A program made the position numbers and the translations under genes. Source: Diadophis punctatus similis (Eukaryota; Chordata; Lepidosauria; Squamata; Dipsadidae). Taken from it: 64,000 bases of DNA. Shown here piece by piece: positions 33,601 to 38,264 of this stretch. The DNA lies in assembly GCA_023053685.1 (NCBI GenBank), contig JALIGW010000014.1, positions 16,157,090 to 16,221,089 of the forward strand. Direction: 5' to 3'. The notes under the pieces are model-generated. The model ran no database searches. It had not been told where the DNA came from and saw only the letters and a list, made by a program, of their open reading frames with translations. How positions within the stretch are numbered: the first letter of the stretch is position 1; every line of letters starts with the position of its first letter.

Positions 33601-36008
33601 AAGTTGTCAAAACTTGTTTGTTTTCTTCAATGCGGTTTGCCAAAACTTCAATATTTGTTGCTAGACCTTTACATACCTCCAACACATCATTTCTAATTTG
33701 TTGGTCAATATTCTTTAAAGCAGCCTGCATTTTATTATCTATTTCACTAATTTTTTGGTTAAATTCAACAATAAGTTCATCTTTCATAATCTTTAAGGTA
33801 CTTATTAAATTTTCAGGTGTTAAAGACTTTGGGGGTGTTAACTCAGTGGTAAGTTGCATTTTAGAAATATAACCAGATGAATAATCCATTCTTTTATTCA
33901 AAACCATCTTTCCAGATTTTGAAGCCATTTTAATATTTCCAGTGGTGAACAAAGAAAAAGCCAAGCCTCTAGTAAAAGTTCTTTTAAATTTCTTTTAAAA
34001 TTCTTTCAAATTCCAAAGCCAGATAGAATTTTATTTTTAAAAAATTGTCAGTTATTATTTAATCCAAAATCAGGAGACAGAGAGAGTAAAGCCAACTTTC
34101 AAAATCAAAAATTTCCATAAGAAAAAAAGCTGCTAGGGAAACGAAAGTTACTTTCACTTCTCCTCCCACTTTCTCCGATCGCCATGTTGTAGCCTAATAA
34201 CTGTTACTTAGTTTCTTCCGAAGTGAAAATCAGCAGTGGAGTTGAAAGAAAAAAAAAATCTATACTTGCCCTTTAAAATCCTGTCTCTCTCTGTCTGCTT
34301 GTTTAAACAATTAAATAGTTGTAATCCCATTCACGAAGCAGCGGGTGGTCACAGCATCTTGCTCCGCAAAAGCGGAGGTTTCCAAGTCCCCGGAGCAAGA
34401 GACAGGCTGGCTGGGGAGCCCTCACCTTTCGCGCCCCTGGCTGACACTTGGGGCACTAGGGGGGGCTCTACCCCACCTGTCCGGCTCTCATCTCTCCCCT
34501 TTGCCCGGGGCAGAGACTTTCAAGCCGCCAGACAGCTGTTCTGGCGGCTTTAACGGGGAAAAGGAAAGGCGCTCAACGAGGAGCGTCCGCGATGCAGCGA
34601 TCCGGAACCGGAAGTCAAAAAAATACAGGAATCTTGTGAGAATTTGGCAATCCTTGAATTGGGAGAGGTTTCCAGAAAGATGGTTGATCTCCGATTGTGC
34701 TTCAAACTAAAAAACACACAAGGTCCCTTCCAATCCTGTTATTCTATGTTCTTACCCTAACCCTAACCTTTCTGTCTCTTTCTTTGATGGTTTGATTCTC
34801 GCTGGTAGCTCCTTTTTCTAGATCAATTTTAGGCTGACTGAACTGGCTTCTTTTGACTTGAACATTTTATGAATTGTTTGCCACACTTGCTGTATTTACA
34901 TAACCGTCTTAACCTGGATAGTTGAAGACCGAGCTAAATCATTCATTTGGATATTAAACTTGGTCAGCACTAACCTTAATTAGAGGGGCTTTGAGTCATG
35001 GTCCTTAGCATGTTTGTTTCAATGTACTGTGGTGTGCAATCTCAGGAAATTGATTGATTCAGGTGAAATTAAGTACAAAATGTGTACAGGGAACTACCGT
35101 ATTTTTTGGAGTATAAGACGCACCTTTTTCCTCCCTAAAAGTGGCTGAAAATTTGGGTGTGTCTTATACTCTGAATGTAGCTTTTTCAAAGCTTTTTTTC
35201 CAGCCCTAACTAGCTGCTAACGATCTTCCCAGCTCTTACCTTGCAGGCTTTTTCATTGTTACTCTCTCCAAAGAATGTTTTTCCAGCCCTAAGTCTTTGA
35301 AGGTTTTTTTTCATTGCTCTACTTGCTCCAAAGAAGTTTTTTTCTAGCCCTAACTAGGTGCTAACGATCTTCCCAGCTCTTACCGGCTTGCAGGCTCTTT
35401 CATTGTTACTCTCTCAGAAGAAGGTTTTTTTAAGTCCTAACCAGGGGATAAAATAATGTGCTGAAGCTGACCAGACTAAGAACACTAGCCAGATGAATAC
35501 CTGGTAGGCAGATTGTTTTCCCCTATTTTCCTCCCCAAAAACTAAGGTGCTTCTTATACTCTGGTGCATCTTATACTCCGAAAAATACGGTATATTTGTT
35601 AGTGAAAAGGCATGATGTAAGTTATCTAAGTAACTACAGCTTTAGTTTCTGCGTCTGAGCTTCCCCGCTCCCCGCAGTGCCTGCCCCAATCTCCACTCCG
35701 GGACTTCTCTTTCCCAGGATCTCAAGAACTGAGGCCCGGGACTCTCCAGATGAGCTCCCCAGGGGTTGCTCTAGGAAAGCGTCCATTCGTGTCAGCTCAC
35801 AGGGCATCTGGACAGGACCCAGGAAGGGGGCAGCCAGGGGATGGTGGCCAGGACCAGCCAGCGTGCTCCCCTCTGGACTAAACCTGTGCCCAGCTCTTCC
35901 CAGGATGTGGGCTGCATTCCCTGCCCCATCCCAACCCTTGCACCCCACGTTGCAGCTTACCTGTTTCTGCTGAAAGTGGACTTCCAGCTTCATCGAGTTC
36001 AGAGTCAT
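793..36008 (-). CDS. STARD8: STARD8 (DLC3), Rho GTPase-activating protein with START domain; 11 spliced coding exons
   Basis: The join (high to low) is 36008-35961, 30549-29216, 18372-18199, 16853-16694, 14628-14430, 13523-13313, 11747-11633, 8721-8497, 3431-3214, 2267-2091, 910-793. It gives 2979 nt, 992 residues plus TGA, with every junction phase consistent. From family knowledge the product is a focal-adhesion RhoGAP that stimulates GTP hydrolysis by RhoA-type GTPases and carries a C-terminal lipid-binding START domain. Seen in the protein: serine-rich central region (about residues 17-460), the RRDSGVGASLTRPCR motif, RhoGAP domain (about 535-745, arginine finger R577 in GIFRKSG) and START domain (about 790-985). 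Motifs such as LDDILQHVWGLQQ and HLNVSKKES fit STARD8 better than DLC1 or STARD13. The human short isoform is, as I recall, 1023 residues and also starts MTLN. The start chosen is the in-exon ATG equivalent to that isoform; a longer SAM isoform may exist. Confidence 0.93.
941..1405 (-). mobile_element. CR1 LINE 3' fragment
   Basis: Read on the minus strand it carries degraded C-terminal reverse-transcriptase code (EGVKLFYKAPERRTRSN) and the CR1 3' end GGTTGGACTAGAAGATCTC. It abuts the terminal STARD8 exon acceptor region at 911. Confidence 0.85.
1412..1505 (+). mobile_element. CR1 3' end, opposite orientation
   Basis: Contains the CR1 end GGTTGGACTAGATGACCTAC followed by an AATAAATCTAAATAAATC tail. 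It lies tail-to-head against the minus-strand copy at 941-1405. Confidence 0.75.
2091..2267 (-). CDS. STARD8: STARD8 exon, START domain
   Basis: It encodes SWRTDLPRGSCLLVSFSLE, VRATVLTSQYLMEPCGTG and HSRVTHICQTDL. The acceptor is CCTTTTCTAG and the donor GTAAGA; both ends are phase 2, fitting neighbours on both sides. Confidence 0.95.
2990..3115. mobile_element. Palindromic hAT-type MITE
   Basis: Nearly perfect inverted repeat, CAGTGTTTCCCAACCTTGG to its complement, with a TTTGC centre. It is flanked by the 8-bp TSD ATCTAGGC at 2982-2989 and 3116-3123. It lies in a STARD8 intron. Confidence 0.93.
3214..3431 (-). CDS. STARD8: STARD8 exon, START domain core
   Basis: The exon encodes DGHPLRLWKVSTEVVAPP, LRERHFWDEDLLQ and YHYVTDSMAPHPRRDFVVLR. 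These match the START-domain lipid-cavity core of STARD8. The acceptor is TGATATCCAG and the donor GTGAGG; it ends in phase 2. Confidence 0.96.
3635..3882 (-). mobile_element. Sauria-type SINE
   Basis: Same structure as the copy at 181-424: tRNA-like head at the high-coordinate end and a TATAAGTCTAAGTGCTATTG tail. Confidence 0.8.
3883..4695. other. Intron sequence, no element recognised
   Basis: Contains a poly-C run near 4170-4181. The open frames here have no recognisable homology and no splice context. Confidence 0.4.
4697..5087 (-). mobile_element. Sauria-type SINE interrupted by a CR1 fragment
   Basis: SINE tail sequence at 4697-4726 resumes at about 4891 and runs to the tRNA-like head near 5087. 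The intervening 4726-4890 is a CR1 3' fragment (minus strand, GGGGGTTGGACTAGATGACC). Confidence 0.75.
5090..5143 (+). repeat. (GGAT)n/(GGGA)n microsatellite
   Basis: Tandem GGAT units pass into GGGA units between two adjacent SINEs. Confidence 0.9.
5144..5388 (-). mobile_element. Sauria-type SINE
   Basis: Minus-strand copy with tRNA-like head at about 5388 and (ATTGCT) tail at 5144. Confidence 0.8.
5548..5682. mobile_element. Palindromic hAT-type MITE
   Basis: Inverted repeat starting CAGAGGTCTCTAACCTTGG with its complement at the other end; 8-bp TSD CTCTAAGG at 5540-5547 and 5683-5690. Same family as 2990-3115. Confidence 0.93.
6395..6968 (+). mobile_element. L2-like LINE 3' end
   Basis: Plus strand encodes LHWLPISLRIQFKVLVVTFK and ALHGLGPGYLRDRILPHTS, a C-terminal L2-type signature. 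It then runs through a TGAGCCGCCCAGAGTCC 3' region and ends in (TTAAA)n. Minus-strand relatives lie at 27115-27585 and 53062-53290. Confidence 0.75.
7000..8300 (-). mobile_element. CR1 LINE fragment split by a solo LTR
   Basis: The 3' end lies at 7003 (AGCTGGAAGAGACC complement). The coding remnant [20 protein letters not shown] runs to 7618. CR1 sequence resumes at 8262 (complement of GGCTCATATTCAAG). The gap is the LTR at 7624-8261. Confidence 0.85.
7624..8261 (+). mobile_element. Solo LTR of a retroelement
   Basis: Begins TGTTGTGGTCC and ends GGTCAGAACA, with the 5-bp TSD CTGCT at 7619-7623 and 8262-8266. It contains a TATA-like GCTATATAAG near 7929 and a polyadenylation-like AATAAAAGAGG near 8197. 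No internal region or coding sequence is present. The open frame at 7628-7900 is LTR sequence. Confidence 0.85.
8497..8721 (-). CDS. STARD8: STARD8 exon, linker and start of START domain
   Basis: Exactly 75 codons, phase 0 at both ends; acceptor TTTCTCCAG, donor GTAAGG. It begins IPQDMILQFGSSYLL and includes LLKESSERFKGWIDTLGPQ and TELSCKK, the amphipathic start of the START domain in the DLC family. Confidence 0.94.
8937..9688 (+). mobile_element. Non-autonomous hAT element with internal tandem duplication
   Basis: Ends are CAGTGGTGGGTTCCTA and the complement of CAGGGGCGGGTTCCTA. The 8-bp TSD CATTGGGG lies at 8929-8936 and 9689-9696. A unit beginning GGGCGGCAGG is repeated at 9195-9309 and 9310-9432. 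No transposase is present. A shorter relative lies at 45296-45728. Confidence 0.92.
9712..10250 (-). mobile_element. CR1 LINE 3' fragment
   Basis: Minus-strand CR1 with the 3' end at about 9712 and degraded reverse-transcriptase C-terminus upstream of it. Confidence 0.85.
10288..10640 (-). mobile_element. CR1 LINE 3' fragment
   Basis: A second minus-strand CR1 end directly following the previous copy, with the same CCTTGGAGGTCTTCTAGTCC signature. Confidence 0.85.
10686..10814 (+). mobile_element. Short hAT-type MITE
   Basis: 129 bp from CAGTGGTGGGTTCTG to AACCCATTGCTG, flanked by the 8-bp TSD ATTTGCGA at 10678-10685 and 10815-10822. Confidence 0.9.
11156..11402 (-). mobile_element. Sauria-type SINE
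   Basis: Minus-strand copy with GAGCTGCAGTGGCACAGTGG head and TATAAGTCTAAGTGCTATTG tail. Confidence 0.8.
11633..11747 (-). CDS. STARD8: STARD8 exon, end of RhoGAP
   Basis: It encodes GKPDQKDLNENMAATQGLSH followed by MIANCKKLFQ. The acceptor is CATGGCAG. The donor reads CAG/GTGCCA, a weak consensus, but phase 0 and the join to IPQDM in the next exon fit the family. Confidence 0.93.
12289..12540. mobile_element. Fold-back DNA element
   Basis: Imperfect inverted repeat: GGCGGCCATCTTGCTGTAG at the left end pairs with CACAGCAAGATGGCCGC at 12521-12540. Internal arms share TTATCCGCCACTGTT (near 12370) and its complement (near 12430). The true outer ends are not fixed and may run to about 12960. 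Confidence 0.6.
12560..12915 (+). mobile_element. 5'-truncated L1 LINE insertion
   Basis: Encodes the L1 ORF2 C-terminus (EEILRKILTCAEMDRLTSEM, then ETWNELYHWWGERRTKIKN). It ends in AATAAAAAACTTTTT and a poly-A stretch. A 17-bp TSD GAAATGGCCACCATAAA flanks it at 12543-12559 and 12916-12932. Confidence 0.92.
13313..13523 (-). CDS. STARD8: STARD8 exon, RhoGAP C-terminal half
   Basis: It encodes VPKEQRLQAVQAAIMLMPDE, NREVLQTLLYFLSDVA, and ENQMTVGNLAVCLAPSIFHL, the conserved RhoGAP block with the NLAVCLAP motif. The acceptor is TTTCCAG and the donor GTGAGG; it enters in phase 1 and ends in phase 2. Confidence 0.96.
13958..14358 (-). mobile_element. Solo LTR of a retroelement
   Basis: Minus strand runs TGTCAGATTCC to AATCCTTACA with a CCAATAAAGG polyadenylation motif. 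The 5-bp TSD GCTGC lies at 13953-13957 and 14359-14363. It lies in a STARD8 intron between RhoGAP exons; no coding region. Confidence 0.85.
14430..14628 (-). CDS. STARD8: STARD8 exon with RhoGAP arginine finger
   Basis: The exon begins VGIFRKSGVKSRIQNLRQM. The arginine of FRKSG (R577 from the short start) is the catalytic arginine finger of RhoGAP domains. It continues with YEGQSAYDVADLLKQYFRDL and PEPVFTCKLTDTFLQIYQ. The donor is GTGAGT and the exon ends in phase 1. Confidence 0.96.
14668..14976 (+). mobile_element. LTR-like repeat, copy A
   Basis: Shares most of its length with the inverted copy at 42095-42418: TGTCAC start, GCATTTTATAGCAGAGATGT, TTTGTACCGAAATAAATATT, and AATTCCG-AGAAAGATCAACATCG blocks. 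TG...CA ends and an AATAAA motif suggest an LTR, but no clean TSD is seen. Confidence 0.6.
15225..15345 (-). mobile_element. CR1 3' fragment
   Basis: Short minus-strand CR1 end with CCTTGGAGGTCTTCTAGTCC. Confidence 0.75.
15440..15598. mobile_element. Palindromic hAT-type MITE carrying a CR1 insertion
   Basis: Starts CAGTGTTTCCCAACCTTGG and ends with its complement. A CR1 3' end at about 15462-15535 replaces part of the left arm and the centre. The flanks AACTAGAG and TGCTAGAG are an imperfect 8-bp TSD. Confidence 0.8.
15599..16130 (+). mobile_element. CR1 LINE fragment
   Basis: Plus-strand reverse-transcriptase C-terminus with several stops and frameshifts (NMSWQCAS-like region, then [20 protein letters not shown]). 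Confidence 0.8.
16261..16430 (+). mobile_element. Fragment of the AGGTAGTCCTTGACTTAC DNA element
   Basis: Starts with the same terminal motif as 38-145, followed by AGTGACTCATGATCGG and GGTCACGCGATCAAAA blocks; the far end is missing. Confidence 0.5.
16694..16853 (-). CDS. STARD8: STARD8 exon, start of RhoGAP domain
   Basis: The acceptor is TTCTCTGACAG and the donor GTAAGG. It enters in phase 2 and ends in phase 0. The translation contains VPKFMKRSKLPNYRGK, then VFGVPLIVSVQRTGQPLPQS and the start of the first RhoGAP helices ending RSRCLDQ. Confidence 0.95.
16854..17549. other. STARD8 intron, mostly unique AT-rich sequence
   Basis: A partial hAT-MITE arm lies at about 16905-16950 (GAGAGTTGAAGTCCAGG, CACCAAGGTTGGACACC). 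Nothing else is recognised. Confidence 0.45.
17550..17985 (+). mobile_element. Old CR1-like fragment
   Basis: Diverged plus-strand sequence with GACTGGGACCAGTTCAGAGA and a CR1-like terminal AGACCTCTGAGGTGCCCTTC. Confidence 0.55.
18199..18372 (-). CDS. STARD8: STARD8 exon, linker before RhoGAP
   Basis: The acceptor is CTCCCACCCCAG and the donor GTAAGT; the exon enters and leaves in phase 2. It encodes KLRWHSFQNSHRPSLNS, then SLLRLTAIMEKFSVPHKQSW. These match the conserved stretch before the RhoGAP fold in STARD8 and its paralogues. Confidence 0.94.
18413..18655 (+). mobile_element. Sauria-type SINE
   Basis: Plus-strand copy starting GAGCCGAGGTGGCGCAGCGG, B-box region GGTTCAAATCTCACC, and ending GGTATATAAATGTC. 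It is 40 bp outside the STARD8 exon acceptor at 18373. Confidence 0.82.
18678..19480 (-). mobile_element. Sauria-type SINE split by an RTE LINE
   Basis: The SINE tail and body run 18678-18885. The missing tRNA-like head (TAACCACTGCACCACC complement) appears at about 19448-19480. The RTE fragment lies between. Confidence 0.75.
18886..19447 (+). mobile_element. RTE-clade LINE 3' fragment
   Basis: Degraded reverse-transcriptase C-terminus: KEWKWKWADHIARRADGRWT, then KAVVEWTPLDQKRPPKRPKT and RWINDISKYGGPNWQKKIQD. The HIAR, GRWT and W..EW patterns are typical of RTE elements. It inserted into a SINE. Confidence 0.75.
19985..20690 (+). mobile_element. CR1 LINE fragment, reverse-transcriptase centre
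   Basis: Encodes diverged YLNFNEVFETLFGKIEQCG, WICNWLTNNTQRVILNGI, DEGIAGELIKFTNATKL and a CR1 3' end at 20640-20690. Confidence 0.8.
20691..21834. other. A-rich sequence, possibly L1-derived, otherwise unassigned
   Basis: 20700-21420 is purine-rich, resembling L1 3' untranslated sequence. 21421-21834 shows a pyrimidine-rich tract and no recognised element. Confidence 0.3.
22017..22182 (-). mobile_element. tRNA-derived SINE with CR1 tail, copy 1
   Basis: Minus strand begins with the A-box-like TGGCCCAGAGGTGG and has a B box GGTTGTGAGTTCGATCC. The 3' end is CR1-like (GGGGGTTGGACTAGATGACC). The arm around CTCACAA suggests a tRNA-Val-like origin, which is inference. Confidence 0.75.
22246..22386 (-). 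mobile_element. tRNA-derived SINE with CR1 tail, copy 2
   Basis: Same A box, GAGTTCGATCC B box and CR1-type tail as 22017-22182. Separated from it by about 60 bp of unassigned sequence. Confidence 0.75.
22938..23680 (-). mobile_element. 5'-truncated L1 LINE insertion
   Basis: Encodes the L1 ORF2 C-terminal 158 residues: NPKCWKCPHKNRTYYHMWWT (zinc-knuckle-like C..C..H) and ILECAELDKLTMELNQKED. It has a poly-A tail at the low end. A 17-bp TSD AAAACCTCTCTTTTCTC flanks it at 22921-22937 and 23681-23697. Confidence 0.92.
23738..24444 (+). mobile_element. Solo LTR of a retroelement
   Basis: Runs TGTCATGCCCC to GGGTCATCACA with the 5-bp TSD GCTCA at 23733-23737 and 24445-24449. It splits the CR1 copy. 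No internal genes; orientation was not proven. Confidence 0.75.
24546..24698 (-). mobile_element. RTE-type 3' end with (GAT)n tail
   Basis: Minus strand carries GGCGACAGGAAGGGCATCCG, a motif of RTE 3' ends, then GGGGTCGTTAAAAG and about 20 GAT repeats. An 18-bp TSD ATGAGTATTCCTTCTATC flanks it at 24528-24545 and 24699-24716. Confidence 0.85.
24841..25861. other. Intron sequence, no element recognised
   Basis: No coding, RNA or transposon signature seen. Confidence 0.35.
25862..26705 (-). mobile_element. CR1 LINE, relatively intact 3' region
   Basis: A 232-residue frame at 25941-26639 is open and encodes the reverse-transcriptase C-terminus: [59 protein letters not shown] and RAINQWNSLPAEVVRAPTLA. 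The 5' part is truncated. It closely resembles the plus-strand copy at 63520-64000, suggesting a younger subfamily. Confidence 0.9.
27115..27585 (-). mobile_element. L2-like LINE 3' end
   Basis: Encodes FKALHGLGPGYLRDCILPHT and PVLWNQLPPEIRIIPTLLAF on the minus strand. The GCCGCCC 3' region and (TTTA)n lie at the low end. Confidence 0.8.
28385..29137 (+). mobile_element. LINE fragment of a CR1/Rex/L2-like group, (AAATA)n tail
   Basis: Degraded frame with ARPILEYSSSVWNPHRISD, NRIPYATRLEILGLESLELH and HKIICYNVLPVNDYFSFN, then the AAGGGGCGTGCATAAGTGCA 3' region and an A-rich tail. Same family as 38265-39573 and 51477-51828. Confidence 0.8.
29216..30549 (-). CDS. STARD8: STARD8 large central exon
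   Basis: The exon has 1334 nt, acceptor GATCTAG and donor GTAAGT, and encodes residues 17-460 plus a split arginine codon. It begins NEDLDDEDF and ends SLTRPCR. It is serine-rich with a basic NFLKRIESLRKKDKEK block, an acidic NVPDFGSGDDLFDLD patch and LDDILQHVWGLQQKIELWS. The large unstructured middle exon is typical of the DLC family and carries focal-adhesion-binding and phosphorylation sites in paralogues. It is open throughout. Confidence 0.95.
30720..31434 (+). mobile_element. Non-autonomous hAT element with GGGGTGTCAAACTC ends
   Basis: Ends CAGGGGTGTCAAACTCAAGG and the complement of CAGGGGTGTCAAACTCAATT. The 8-bp TSD GATTACCC lies at 30712-30719 and 31435-31442. A second element (30893-31202) is nested inside. 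It lies about 170 bp upstream of the acceptor of the large STARD8 exon. Confidence 0.93.
30893..31202. mobile_element. Long palindromic fold-back hAT element nested in 30720-31434
   Basis: The whole 310 bp is an imperfect palindrome. It begins CAGGGGTGAAATGCTCCCGG and ends with its complement; arms meet near 31046 around GCGCATGCGCAAAGCG. The 8-bp TSD CTTTGCCT lies at 30885-30892 and 31203-31210. Frames on both strands here are mirror images and not genes. Confidence 0.93.
31650..31888 (-). mobile_element. Sauria-type SINE
   Basis: Minus-strand copy, head GAGCCGAGGTGGCGCAGCGG at 31888, tail near (TTTA)n at 31640-31660. Confidence 0.8.
31976..34618 (-). mobile_element. L1-type element with ORF1 only (HAL1-like)
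   Basis: The minus strand shows a GC-rich 5' leader (34618 to 33965), one ORF, an A-rich 3' region and a poly-A tail preceded by AATAAAAC. The TSD AAAATACAGGAATCTT flanks it near 31960-31975 and 34620-34635. About 830 bp lie between the ORF1 stop and the tail, with no ORF2 reverse-transcriptase code. Half-L1 elements of this type are known in mammals. Confidence 0.88.
32807..33964 (-). CDS. L1 ORF1-type RNA-binding protein, 385 residues, intact
   Basis: Uninterrupted frame with L1 ORF1p order. A coiled-coil-like stretch (about 55-140: EFNQKISEIDNKMQAALKNI and similar) is followed by an RRM-like segment (about 145-245: MEFAIRVRGLKEG, LPRDIVIYFTTRALRNRIIQ) and a C-terminal domain (about 250-310: ARKDYTFLIDEFKRLNLHYK). 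The protein would bind element RNA and act as a nucleic-acid chaperone; it is not a host gene. The start is the first ATG after the leader; a second ATG lies at codon 13. Confidence 0.88.
   Translation of the reverse strand: MAFSLFTTGNIKMASKSGKMVLNKRMDYSSGYISKMQLTTELTPPKSLTPENLISTLKIMKDELIVEFNQKISEIDNKMQAALKNIDQQIRNDVLEVCKGLATNIEVLANRIEENKQVLTTSVEYIDKIQNDIANFETEVLMTQFRSMEFAIRVRGLKEGLYEDLKGRMVEALEQVSGLSKEELARQIDKIYRINSWYAKQKHLPRDIVIYFTTRALRNRIIQATFKNNLQVNGQELMIWKEIPSKMLKARKDYTFLIDEFKRLNLHYKWEAPTGVAVKFLGKRYRLNTTKKATEFYVNVLKADISKIPEERCMKTKEEEEGKPSLPLQIETDLQNLNDWQSQTDVYSVEKEMEDRGQMGGELTTTKLSSYKKMQPSLRYNKMQC
35095..35592 (+). mobile_element. Inverted-repeat DNA transposon, TACCGTATTTTT ends
   Basis: Starts TACCGTATTTTTTGGAGTAT and ends with its complement; interior has repeated CTAACGATCTTCCCAGCTCT blocks at about 35216 and 35352. 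An inverted copy lies at 47025-47518. Confidence 0.85.
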
Positions 36009-36015
36009 GAGCCTC
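35961..36015 (-). CDS. STARD8: STARD8 coding exon 1 of the short isoform (end of SAM region)
   Basis: The acceptor is a pyrimidine stretch ending GCTTGCAG and the donor is GTAAGC. The exon enters in phase 2 and reads RLMTLNSMKLEVHFQQKQ. The family SAM domain ends at CRRL-TLN, so this exon closes the SAM domain in the long isoform. The ATG at 36008-36006 is the likely start of the short isoform, as in the human MTLN start. The exon ends in phase 0. Confidence 0.88.
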
Positions 36016-36165
36016 CTGCAAGCAAAGCAGAGATCCATTTCACTCGGCTGTTCAGCCCCGGAGGCATTTGTGAGGTTGGTCATGCTATTTAAAAACAAGC
36101 AGCCCTTGTTTTAGGCCATTGTCACTTGACACGCAAACAGCTGGTGATCAAGGAAGCACGCAAGG

Positions 36166-36236
<71 letters not shown>

Positions 36237-38264
36237 TGAGGAAAGCAGGCTCATCCCCATGGGGTGGGCTGGATTCATGTCCCCGCAAGGAGATGCCAGC
36301 TTGTGGGCCTCTCACCCTCCAGAGCCAGAAGCATCAAGCCACTCTTGACGTCACTGCCAGGTCTTTTCATCTGGTGCCAGCAAAGGCTTTCTAAGCCCCA
36401 GATGCAGAGAAGGCTGCTGCCCTTCCCAGCCACTCGACTCAGCCGAAAGGATCACTTGGACCGCAGGCCGTCTCTGTTTTCATGAGCAAAAGCCCCAGGA
36501 TTTGGTAAAACCTTCTGCATCCAGGTCCACTGACCTGAACTTTATCTTTTGTATTTTAAATTATGGCCTCACTTTTTGATCTATTCAAATCCAATCAAAA
36601 TCAATATTAACCTGGAGTAAGAAAAATAAAAGGGCAGTAAAGGAGCACAACAGGCGGAAAACAACAAATCGGGAAAAGCAACCACCATCGTTCCAATTAT
36701 CATAGTTTTCCTCAAGGGTCAAAACTAATCCAACTTTCAAGAAAGTTTGCAAAAGGAAGGAAAGGCTCAACAGTGGAGGCAGCACTAAGGCTGGGCCAGA
36801 ATCAAGGCACTCTGCTGTAACCACCTCGGGACGACCGAGTGGACCACAAAGTCATTCTTGAAGTGAGCAGATTTTAGGCAAGTCGATTCAAAATTTATTG
36901 CGAAATAATGTACTATTTGGGCTAACTTGAGAGTACAAACAAAGAGATAAACACGAGAGTTTGACTATCACATAAATGCAAGCATTTATTCTACAAAATC
37001 AATAGTATTGTTGTGAACTTGCCACTAGAATGTCCACAACAATGGAAAAATAGAGCGATGACATGAGCACTCTGGAACCAAAATATCTGGCACATGGCCA
37101 GAACTGGAAACTGACCTCACTAGTCAAGGGAAAGTTAAAGCCTTCTCAAATTTACGATCTGAGTTTGTATCTTACACCACCCAGGGGAACTATAATTGTT
37201 TTATGCCAGATTAATTACATTAATGGGAGGGAAGAATACTAAAGGGATACTAATACTTGGTTTCATTCATTGGTGTTGTCTTTCTTCTTAACCAGCTTGC
37301 TCTACCATTCACGGTTACTGTATTTTTGTTTAGAATTTTTCTTTAAAGGAACCATCAGCCAATCTGTAAAGTACCACCACTGAACCCCCCCTATGAATAA
37401 GGAGACCTGGTCGGCAGACACCAATCTTTACCACCAGAAATTTGATAAGATATTCCAAAGGTTCTCCCACCCAGACTGCCACCCAGAGACTGGAAAGAAT
37501 GGGGCCAAGGCATCTTTTCCCAGGAAAAACGGGCAGGTGGTCTGAGCTTCGCTCTGTTCCATCAGATTGATGCTCAGTGGCTGAGCAATCTCTCAGTCCT
37601 GAGCAAATCCATCCGGGAACATAGCTCTATGTTTCAGGGAAAGCCAGGAGAACCATGGGTGATTTCCCCATTCCTTTTTCTTTGCAAATTTTTCAACAGG
37701 GCCTTCACCAAGCCAACTCTCTGCTCAGTGCATGAGTCCAAACTAAAGCACCCCAGATAGATGGATGTCCTGCCCCCCCCCACAAAAAAGAATCCCACCC
37801 TCTTTCCGAAGTCATGATGTTGCCTGCACTTTGGAAGGTGGAAAACAAGACCTAGTCTTTTCTGGGCAGCTTCCTCGGATATTGAAACGGGACAATCACA
37901 GCCTCAAGGCACACATACAAGGTACACATTCTCTCAGTCTTTCGTTGCAAGACTTAATTGCTAGTTTGCTCATCACCCTTGCAACCTTTTGTTGCATCTG
38001 TTCCAGTTTCTAAATCTAGTTAGTCTGGTGCCTCCAACAGGACTTAGCACTTGAAAGGGAGTCTAGTTAGAGCAGAATACATCCCGTATGAAACTTTCAA
38101 CTGCGCTGGTCTTGCCTGCAGCCCCACTGCACTGCTGACATTCTGCTTGTGATCAATTCCAATTCAAAGATCCTTTCTGGAAATATGATGGCCAGATAGG
38201 TAATCCAGGATGCTACACCTGTATATTTGACCAAAATGTATTCTGCAACCTACAACTTCTACAC
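36016..38264. other. Intron sequence with one microsatellite
   Basis: A (CA)n run of about 33 units lies at 36168-36233. No middle SAM exon of STARD8 or transposon was recognised in the rest. Confidence 0.4.
36168..36233 (+). repeat. (CA)n microsatellite
   Basis: About 33 CA units, 150 bp upstream of the STARD8 exon at 35961-36015. Confidence 0.98.

Noticed and set aside
793..36015. Assignment of the gene to DLC1 or STARD13
   Set aside because: The motifs LQHVWGLQQ, SLTRPCRKLRWHSFQNSH, HLNVSKK and MAATQGLSHMI fit STARD8; paralogues differ at these places.
37795..37860. Possible middle SAM exon of STARD8 (HHDF in one frame)
   Set aside because: The surrounding residues do not match the SAM pattern and no acceptor/donor pair with the required phases is present.
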